Part shown: positions 4,434-9,965 of the stretch, one piece after another
Layout of the letters: each line of letters begins with the position of its first letter
Numbering within the stretch: position 1 is the first letter of the stretch
DNA from: Fidelibacterota bacterium
GTDB lineage: Bacteria > Fidelibacterota > Fidelibacteria > Fidelibacterales > Fidelibacteraceae
DNA: 9,965 bases
Assembly: GCA_030629925.1 (NCBI GenBank)
Contig: DAOVOB010000026.1
Span: 1 to 9,965 of the forward strand
Direction of reading: 5' to 3'
Position numbers and translations under genes: made by a program
Notes under the pieces: generated by a model
Seen by the model: the letters and a program-made list of their open reading frames with translations, nothing else
Databases searched by the model: none
Told to the model about the DNA's origin: nothing

Positions 4434-5345
4434 TCATTCTCGAATAGTAAAAATAAAATGTACCGACTGTTTTTGTAGTTCCCGTACACGGCGTTTTACT
4501 TCATTTACCGATAAAGCGCTATCTTTTATGTGATAAACCCAATCAACCCCCATACGGCTTGTACGCGATATTGTGGATTTTCCTAGGGCAACAGTATTAT
4601 TAATAAATATCCAGTTAGCAAAGGCGATTTGCATCGGAGATTCCGGATAAACGGAAGAACCCATCGGGGAACAACAATGCTCCACAAGCGCCTCCGGTTT
4701 ATTGTCGATATAATATTTGACGCTATTCCCATTTGTTACTTGAAAAAGCAAAATATGCCAGCCAGCCTGATGCTGCGCAAGCGTATCCACAGCATGATCA
4801 GCAAACCAAGGTTCTTCCCGGTAGGTTTCCCATGTGCTTAAATATAATTTACTTTTGGTGTTCCCTTCGGTATTCCACACATCAAACGGTAAATATTCAA
4901 TATCACATTCGGAATACATACTATCACCGGGAAAAGCAAGCCGGTTAATCGCATAAAAAGTCTGAATATTGGCATCCTGTGTTTTTCGCATACTATTGTC
5001 AAAAAATATACGCGCAGCATAGGTGCCTTCATGAAACATGATGGCTGTCTCAATACGAGCCAAACGCATGCTTTCTCGCGTGTTTGTTGTTGACGTCAAA
5101 AGATACATATTCCGGTTTTCAGGATGTCGTGCATCTGCGGCAAATATAATATTCTCTTGACTATACTGCGCACCTTCCGGAGGACCCCTTTTCCCATCTA
5201 CAAGAGTCCAGCCCCGCTGATGAAGCAAGGTATCCCGACTGTCAGTATAATTAAAATCATCAAAAAATTCCCGAACGGCTACATTTTGAGCAAATAACAA
5301 ACTACTGGCAATGAGATAAAATATTTTCACAACAGATGATAACAT
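4434..5345 (-). CDS. Secreted GH16-like glycoside hydrolase / concanavalin A-like domain protein
   Basis: 303 residues from ATG 5345, with a signal peptide (MLSSVVKIFYLIASSLLFA). A TTG at 5354 is possible, but GGGGGA (complement of 5355-5360) lies directly against it, whereas it stands nine bases from the ATG. The mature protein opens with FFDDFNYTD, has GTYAARIFF (the 'G.ye.r...' strand of GH16), then ECDIE (E146, D148, E150), the E-x-D-x-E catalytic motif of family 16, followed by YLP. Later come TWETYREEPW and AGWHILLFQV...VKYYIDNK, the 'W....f...v.yyvDg' strand that closes the jelly-roll. Family 16 enzymes cleave beta-1,3/1,4-glucans or galactans; the exact substrate is not visible. It sits 19 bases downstream of the 525-residue secreted protein gene on the same strand, so the two are probably co-transcribed. 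Confidence 0.72.
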   Translation of the reverse strand: MLSSVVKIFYLIASSLLFAQNVAVREFFDDFNYTDSRDTLLHQRGWTLVDGKRGPPEGAQYSQENIIFAADARHPENRNMYLLTSTTNTRESMRLARIETAIMFHEGTYAARIFFDNSMRKTQDANIQTFYAINRLAFPGDSMYSECDIEYLPFDVWNTEGNTKSKLYLSTWETYREEPWFADHAVDTLAQHQAGWHILLFQVTNGNSVKYYIDNKPEALVEHCCSPMGSSVYPESPMQIAFANWIFINNTVALGKSTISRTSRMGVDWVYHIKDSALSVNEVKRRVRELQKQSVHFIFTIRE

Positions 5346-5364
5346 CTCAGTCAATCCCCCCGTA

Positions 5365-6942
5365 TTATTTTCCTAGAAGAACAAATGAAAACGCTCCTAT
5401 ATTCACGGCATTTTTATCATTTGTAAGAATCAATCCGGAATATGCATTAGGCGCAATCGGCACACCCTTGCATATAAGTTCGGGAGCAAAAGGGCCGCTC
5501 AATTTGTAAACCAGTGTCATTTCACGGGTGATCTTATTGATCGTCAGGGTGTTCTTCTTTGGGAATTTTTTGTGAACAATACTCCCAATAAATTGTGCAG
5601 AGGTTTCTTTGATCTTTTTAATGCCGACATTCATGGGTAGCTCACCTATGGTCAATAGAGCCTTCATGTTATGCGCTAATTGGATATCTTCAATAATGCT
5701 CTCGGGCGCATCCTGTTCCGGAATTTCTTCCTGAGCCATCTTTTCTTCTTTGGGCATTTCTTCTTCTGTTGTTTCCGGCTCTTCTTCGGGTGTATCATTT
5801 CCGGCTAGTTCGAAATAGATGTCCATCTTCTCTTTATTTAGATCGATCGCCTGATAATATGTCTGTATTCCATCAGTCGCCTCATAGCGAAGTACAGCCC
5901 GAGCAGAATCGACCTTGTTGACCAGCAGGGAATATTTAGTAAATGATAATGTACGCCGACCATCTTCATTAAAACTTCCTTTGACATATCGCTCCCAGAT
6001 TCCCCTCGTTAGCACCTGAATACTGGCTTTACACAGGGCTATTTTTTCTTGAGATGCATCAAGATAAATTTTATATTGATTTTTGCTATTAAGCTCTTTA
6101 ATGAGTTTATTATAGATCTCATCATATTCATTACCAATCTTATTCAGGGTTTCATTTCGAGCATTTTTCTGCAAGATCAGGAACAAAGAATTTAAATAAG
6201 GTAAAAGTTCTCCCTCAAGGTATTCTTTTTTTACAGCTTTAACTTCTTCTTTGGTAATTAAGCCCCCTGAGATCTTTTTATCAAGGGCACTGGCTTGACC
6301 ATACTCATCCAGGTAGCTGTCAATTTCTTTTTGTATTTCCGCTTTTCCATCCAGTTTTTCGATGATGCCCCTCCATGTTTTCAGATCCCGCTTGCCGTAA
6401 TTTCTATAATAATCAAAATAGGCATCTTTTAAAGCTTCTTGTCGGGCACTTACCGCCATCTCACCGAAGGATGTTAGCATGTAGTCAAAAACTTGTAGTC
6501 CAACGCCTGCGATTTTTAGGGATTTCCAACCCCATTTGCCAATAGCATAAAACATGCTGGTTTTTGTTGTAGTACTTACTGCCGCTAGTTTATCGCCATT
6601 GCTGTAGGCTATCGTGATTTGCAGTATTGCTAAACCATTCCCAATATCTCCCATTGTGGAATTTATTTTTTTCAACGCACCGGGTTCAAAAACCTCGAAT
6701 ATCAAATTTTGCGGCAAAGTTTCAAGGGAAAAAGCATAATTAAAGGCCTCCCATGCCGCTTTTTTGGCTTTCTCCTCATTCGGTTGATCCGGATCCTTAA
6801 AAATATCATTGTAAATATTTTCACTTTCTAAAAATCTTATAATTCCACCCCAGGAAGTATATTCCTGCTTCATTTTTTCTTTCTGTGCAAAGGCGGATAC
6901 CGCACATATAACACATAAGAATATAATAATTTGTTTATTCAT
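5365..6942 (-). CDS. Secreted protein of unknown function with acidic linker
   Basis: 525 residues from ATG 6942, chosen because AAAGGA lies seven bases upstream and the product begins with a clean signal peptide (MNKQIIIFLCVICAVSAFAQ); a longer frame to 6984 hides it. I do not recognise a family. Residues ~20-165 are mixed, with a long hydrophobic/glycine-bearing stretch around 115-160 (GNGLAILQITIAYSNG, then FYAIGKWGWKSLKIAGVG). Residues ~165-310 are highly charged and helical, with coiled-coil-like Lys/Glu patterns. Residues ~310-380 look like strands. A Glu/Pro-rich linker occupies ~383-414 (EEEPETTEEEMPKEE and onward), leading to a ~110-residue C-terminal domain rich in beta-type sequence (MTLVYKLSG, SGLILTN, GAFSFVLLGK). 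No T9SS tail is seen. It is the first gene of a probable operon with the GH16-like gene; the shared job is not known. Confidence 0.75.
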   Translation of the reverse strand: MNKQIIIFLCVICAVSAFAQKEKMKQEYTSWGGIIRFLESENIYNDIFKDPDQPNEEKAKKAAWEAFNYAFSLETLPQNLIFEVFEPGALKKINSTMGDIGNGLAILQITIAYSNGDKLAAVSTTTKTSMFYAIGKWGWKSLKIAGVGLQVFDYMLTSFGEMAVSARQEALKDAYFDYYRNYGKRDLKTWRGIIEKLDGKAEIQKEIDSYLDEYGQASALDKKISGGLITKEEVKAVKKEYLEGELLPYLNSLFLILQKNARNETLNKIGNEYDEIYNKLIKELNSKNQYKIYLDASQEKIALCKASIQVLTRGIWERYVKGSFNEDGRRTLSFTKYSLLVNKVDSARAVLRYEATDGIQTYYQAIDLNKEKMDIYFELAGNDTPEEEPETTEEEMPKEEKMAQEEIPEQDAPESIIEDIQLAHNMKALLTIGELPMNVGIKKIKETSAQFIGSIVHKKFPKKNTLTINKITREMTLVYKLSGPFAPELICKGVPIAPNAYSGLILTNDKNAVNIGAFSFVLLGK

Positions 6943-7101
6943 GATAATATCCTTTGCTGAACCTATCTTACCCCTCAAGAACAATATAAAAATGATTTAA
7001 GAGAAATAAAAAGATTAAGTCATTAAATAAAATCACATAAGAAAAAGAAGATACAAAATTACTCAATATTCGGTTTTCATTCTAAGGCAAATGATAGTAT
7101 A

Positions 7102-7131
7102 TTGACAGGCTATGAGACCTTCATTGAAAAT
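7102..7131 (+). promoter_or_regulatory. Candidate promoter of nusB-secA
   Basis: A perfect TTGACA (7102-7107) is followed after 18 bases by GAAAAT (7126-7131, four of six -10 positions), giving a start near 7138 and a ~36-base leader. An alternative pair, TTGAAA (7124-7129) and GATAAT (7148-7153), would start too close to the ribosome binding site. The gap 6943-7173 between divergent genes is otherwise A+T-rich with no gene. Confidence 0.35.
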
Positions 7132-7173
7132 ACGCTTTCTATTCTTAGATAATATCCAAAGGACTTGCCATAT

Positions 7174-7629
7174 ATGAAAAAATTACGCCGTAATGCTCGC
7201 ATGCTTTGTATCCAACATTTGTATGCATATTTACAACAAGAAAATGAGATTCTCGATAAAGTGATAGAGCGAAGTCTCTTGTTGAACGAAAATCCGGATT
7301 TTGACGAAGAATTCTTCAGAGCCCTGATCCATAAAACCGTGAATGAGCTCGATCAACTTGATGAACGTATTAAAAAGCGCTCAAAAAACTGGGCCTTTTC
7401 GCGGATCACGCTCATGGACAAGATCATTTTGCGTCAATCTATCGCGGAAATGATGTTTATTGAAGATGTGCCGCCCCGCGTGACAATATCAGAAGCCATT
7501 GAATTGGCAAAAGAGTTCTCCACCGAAGAAAGTCATATATTTGTTAATGGTATGCTGGATCGTATCTATAAAGATTTGGTAGAAGAAAAGATTTTACTTC
7601 CAGAAATAAGCCGCGTTAAAAAAGGTTAA
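7174..7629 (+). CDS. nusB: Transcription antitermination factor NusB
   Basis: A 151-residue all-helical protein matching NusB along its length. The N-terminus [16 protein letters not shown] is the 'RR.AR..alQ.LY' helix. The centre has [22 protein letters not shown] ('W...R....D..iLR.a..E'), and the C-terminus has [28 protein letters not shown], the conserved 'EAIELAK.fs...s..FvNG.LD' segment. Family role: NusB binds boxA RNA together with ribosomal protein S10 (NusE) and supports processive transcription of rRNA operons. ATG 7174 was chosen with AAAGGA (7158-7163) ten bases upstream; the TTG at 7165 is only one base after that site. The secA ATG follows seven bases after the stop, so the two genes form an operon. 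Confidence 0.93.
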   Translation: MKKLRRNARMLCIQHLYAYLQQENEILDKVIERSLLLNENPDFDEEFFRALIHKTVNELDQLDERIKKRSKNWAFSRITLMDKIILRQSIAEMMFIEDVPPRVTISEAIELAKEFSTEESHIFVNGMLDRIYKDLVEEKILLPEISRVKKG

Positions 7630-7636
7630 GCACAAA

Positions 7637-9965
7637 ATGATTTTTGATAAAATACTTATAAAATTTTTCGGAACTCCTTCCGACCGCTACCTGAAACTGG
7701 TCGCCCCTGTTGTTGATGAAATCAACGCTAAGTTTGATTCGATGAACGATATCAGCGATGATGGTTTGCGTGCTCGCGCACAAGACATGGTTACTTTGAT
7801 CGATGAACGTCGGAAAGAAGCGAAGCAAAAAGCCGAAGAGAACAATTTTTCTCCAGAAGCTGTTGATACGGCAATTTTTAAAGCAGAACAAGATACGCTT
7901 AATGAACTAAAGGCTGAAGCCTTTGCCATTGTTAAACAAACATGTAAGCGACTGGTTGGAACTAAGGTCAAACTTTTGGGCAATGATGTTGAATGGAATA
8001 TGATTCCCTTTGATGTCCAGCTACTGGGTGCTGACGTACTTCATAATGGCAATATCGCTGAAATGAAGACAGGTGAGGGTAAAACTCTTGTTGCTACGAT
8101 GCCGATCTTTCTTAATGCGCTAACTAAACGTGGTGTACATGTTGTGACCGTGAATGATTATCTTGCCGAACGTGATGCCGAATGGATGGGCGCCATATAT
8201 AATTTTCTTGGTTTGACCGTTGGGAAGATCCTGAATACCATGCCTCCCACACATCGAAAAGAACAATATGCCTGTGATATTGTTTATGGCACGAATAATG
8301 AATTTGGTTTTGATTATTTACGCGACAATATGGCGATTCGCCACGAGAATATGGTCCAACGCGGACATTATTATGCTATCGTTGATGAGGTTGACTCCGT
8401 TTTGGTTGATGAGGCCAGAACACCGCTGATCATTTCCGGTCCGGTTCAATCTAATTCTAACGAACGCTATAAAAAATTGCGCCCACAAGTTGAAAAACTT
8501 GTTCGTGTACAAAAACAAAAAGTTAATAGATTGCTTGATGAGATCAATCATATATCTGACGATAAAGAACATGAACTTGAGCTTGGGACCATGCTTTTGC
8601 AAGCTCAGCACGGAGAACCCAAAAATCCACGTTTTCTAAAGCTGATGCAGCAGGCAGATATACAAGATAAAATATTCCGCACTGAAAGTTATTATATGCA
8701 GGAGAAACGTCTGCATGAGATCGACGACATGCTTTTTTATGCCATTGATGAAAAAAGCCATACGATTGTAATCTCGGATGAAGGTCGAAAGATCATGAAT
8801 CCGGAAGACCCCGAATATTTTGTGATCCCCGATATTGGTGAGGAATTTGTAAGGATCGATGAAGACAAAGAAACCACAGACGAAGAAAAACAAAAAGCAA
8901 AAGCCGAAGTACAGAAAAATCATGGTCAAAAAAGTGAGATGATCCATAATATCACCCAGCTTTTACGCGCATATGCTCTTTATGAAAAAGATGTTGAATA
9001 TGTTGTTAAAGATGGTAAAGTTCTTATCGTGGATGAGTTTACGGGACGTATTCTTCCAGGTCGTCGCTATTCAGATGGTTTGCACCAGGCTATTGAAGCC
9101 AAAGAAAAGGTTCGCATCGAAGGTGAAAATCAGACACTGGCAACCATTACCTTACAGAACTATTTTCGCATGTATGATAAATTGGCGGGTATGACAGGTA
9201 CGGCCGCGACCGAAGCCAACGAATTTGAAGAAATTTACAGCTTGAAAGTAGTGACTATCCCGACAAATAAACCGATTGTCCGTATAGACACTGACGACCA
9301 GATATTTAAAAGCCGTCAAGCCAAACACCACGCCATTGTTGAAGAGATCGCTTCCTGTTTTAAAAAGGGACAGCCCGTATTGGTTGGTACGATTTCTGTT
9401 GAAATTTCTGAAATGCTGAGTAAAAATCTAAAGCGGGCAGGAATTCCACATAATGTTTTGAATGCAAAACAGCACCAACGTGAAGCTGATGTTGTGACTA
9501 TGGCCGGTCAGCCTAGCGCAGTAACCATTGCAACGAACATGGCGGGTCGTGGTACAGATATCAAGATCACTGATGAAGTTCGAGCCGTGGGCGGTTTAAA
9601 GATCATCGGCACGGAACGCCATGAATCTCGTCGTATTGATAATCAATTGCGAGGCCGTGCGGGACGTCAGGGTGACCCGGGTAAGTCCGTTTTCTTTATT
9701 TCACTCGAAGATGATCTGATGCGTCTTTTTGGAAATCTACGGGGCAAAACATTGCTTGATGCTATTCCTGATGATGAAGTGATATCTATGCCCATGATGA
9801 CAAAAATGATCGAACGGGCCCAGAAACGTGTTGAAGAGCGCAACTTTGGTATCCGTAAACATTTACTTGAATATGATGATGTCATGAATAAGCAACGAGA
9901 AGTTATATATGACCGTCGTTCCTACGCACTTGAAGGTGGTAACCTGCAAAAAGAAATTGACAGTA
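7637..9965 (+). CDS. secA: Preprotein translocase ATPase SecA, N-terminal ~776 residues (runs off window)
   Basis: Open from ATG 7637 to the window edge without a stop. SecA is the cytosolic motor that pushes unfolded preproteins through SecYEG using ATP. Landmarks: Walker A in MKTGEGKT (143-150), [32 protein letters not shown], Walker B DEVD at 250-253 within [55 protein letters not shown] (634-641) and [12 protein letters not shown] (671-682) of the second motor domain, and [12 protein letters not shown] in the scaffold region. Walker A is about 40 residues later than in E. coli SecA because of an extra charged segment near residues 40-85. The stretch between SGP (~268) and the RAYAL block (~446) is about 70 residues longer than in E. 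coli, both as in FCB-group SecA. The C-terminal tail and any zinc motif lie beyond the window. AAAGG (7621-7625), inside the end of nusB, is the probable ribosome binding site. Confidence 0.96.
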   Translation, partial: MIFDKILIKFFGTPSDRYLKLVAPVVDEINAKFDSMNDISDDGLRARAQDMVTLIDERRKEAKQKAEENNFSPEAVDTAIFKAEQDTLNELKAEAFAIVKQTCKRLVGTKVKLLGNDVEWNMIPFDVQLLGADVLHNGNIAEMKTGEGKTLVATMPIFLNALTKRGVHVVTVNDYLAERDAEWMGAIYNFLGLTVGKILNTMPPTHRKEQYACDIVYGTNNEFGFDYLRDNMAIRHENMVQRGHYYAIVDEVDSVLVDEARTPLIISGPVQSNSNERYKKLRPQVEKLVRVQKQKVNRLLDEINHISDDKEHELELGTMLLQAQHGEPKNPRFLKLMQQADIQDKIFRTESYYMQEKRLHEIDDMLFYAIDEKSHTIVISDEGRKIMNPEDPEYFVIPDIGEEFVRIDEDKETTDEEKQKAKAEVQKNHGQKSEMIHNITQLLRAYALYEKDVEYVVKDGKVLIVDEFTGRILPGRRYSDGLHQAIEAKEKVRIEGENQTLATITLQNYFRMYDKLAGMTGTAATEANEFEEIYSLKVVTIPTNKPIVRIDTDDQIFKSRQAKHHAIVEEIASCFKKGQPVLVGTISVEISEMLSKNLKRAGIPHNVLNAKQHQREADVVTMAGQPSAVTIATNMAGRGTDIKITDEVRAVGGLKIIGTERHESRRIDNQLRGRAGRQGDPGKSVFFISLEDDLMRLFGNLRGKTLLDAIPDDEVISMPMMTKMIERAQKRVEERNFGIRKHLLEYDDVMNKQREVIYDRRSYALEGGNLQKEIDS

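Noticed and set aside
7616..7983. Leftward ORFs over the start of secA
   Set aside because: They are antisense to well-supported secA sequence and have no recognisable domain.

Overview
The window reads as ordinary chromosomal DNA from a bacterium of the FCB superphylum (Bacteroidetes and relatives such as Marinimicrobia, Cloacimonadota or Caldithrix-like lineages). Two things suggest this. SecA carries the long extra segments in the N-terminal and pre-protein cross-linking regions that I associate with FCB SecA proteins, and a short orphan reading frame matches the C-terminal sorting tail of type IX secretion (T9SS) cargo. The genus cannot be named from the sequence.

Layout. Bases 1-391 are the 3' end of a DegP/HtrA-type periplasmic protease, closed by a good intrinsic terminator. 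A degenerate heptamer array follows, then a leftward EamA/DMT membrane transporter (584-1495). The 291-base gap after it is a mosaic of small palindromes and repeats. A leftward unknown acidic protein (1787-2242) comes next, then a rightward decayed T9SS tail (2304-2417). A leftward REP-associated tyrosine transposase (RAYT, 2449-3066) carries three palindromes inside its own coding sequence. A rightward secreted phospholipase D-family protein of the PLD3/PLD4/K4 type (3213-4421) converges on a leftward two-gene unit (6942-4434). That unit encodes a 525-residue secreted protein of unknown function and a secreted GH16-like glycoside hydrolase. The right end is a rightward nusB-secA pair (7174 to beyond the window edge).

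How the genes relate. nusB and secA are housekeeping genes seven bases apart and probably co-transcribed. SecA would drive export of the several signal-peptide proteins seen here (the DegP-like protease, PLD, GH16 and the 525-residue protein). The GH16 gene and its upstream neighbour look like one operon for an envelope or extracellular function. The section from about 1500 to 3200 is the accessory part, with repeats, a gene remnant, a transposase and an unknown gene.

The most striking observation is in the RAYT. Three 20-base palindromes have centres exactly 45 bases apart. Each is preceded on one strand by GTAG or GTCG, the hallmark layout of REP elements. They keep the frame open and encode a 15-residue repeat in the linker between the HUH motif and the C-terminal half. 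The transposase gene therefore seems to contain an array of its own kind of substrate.
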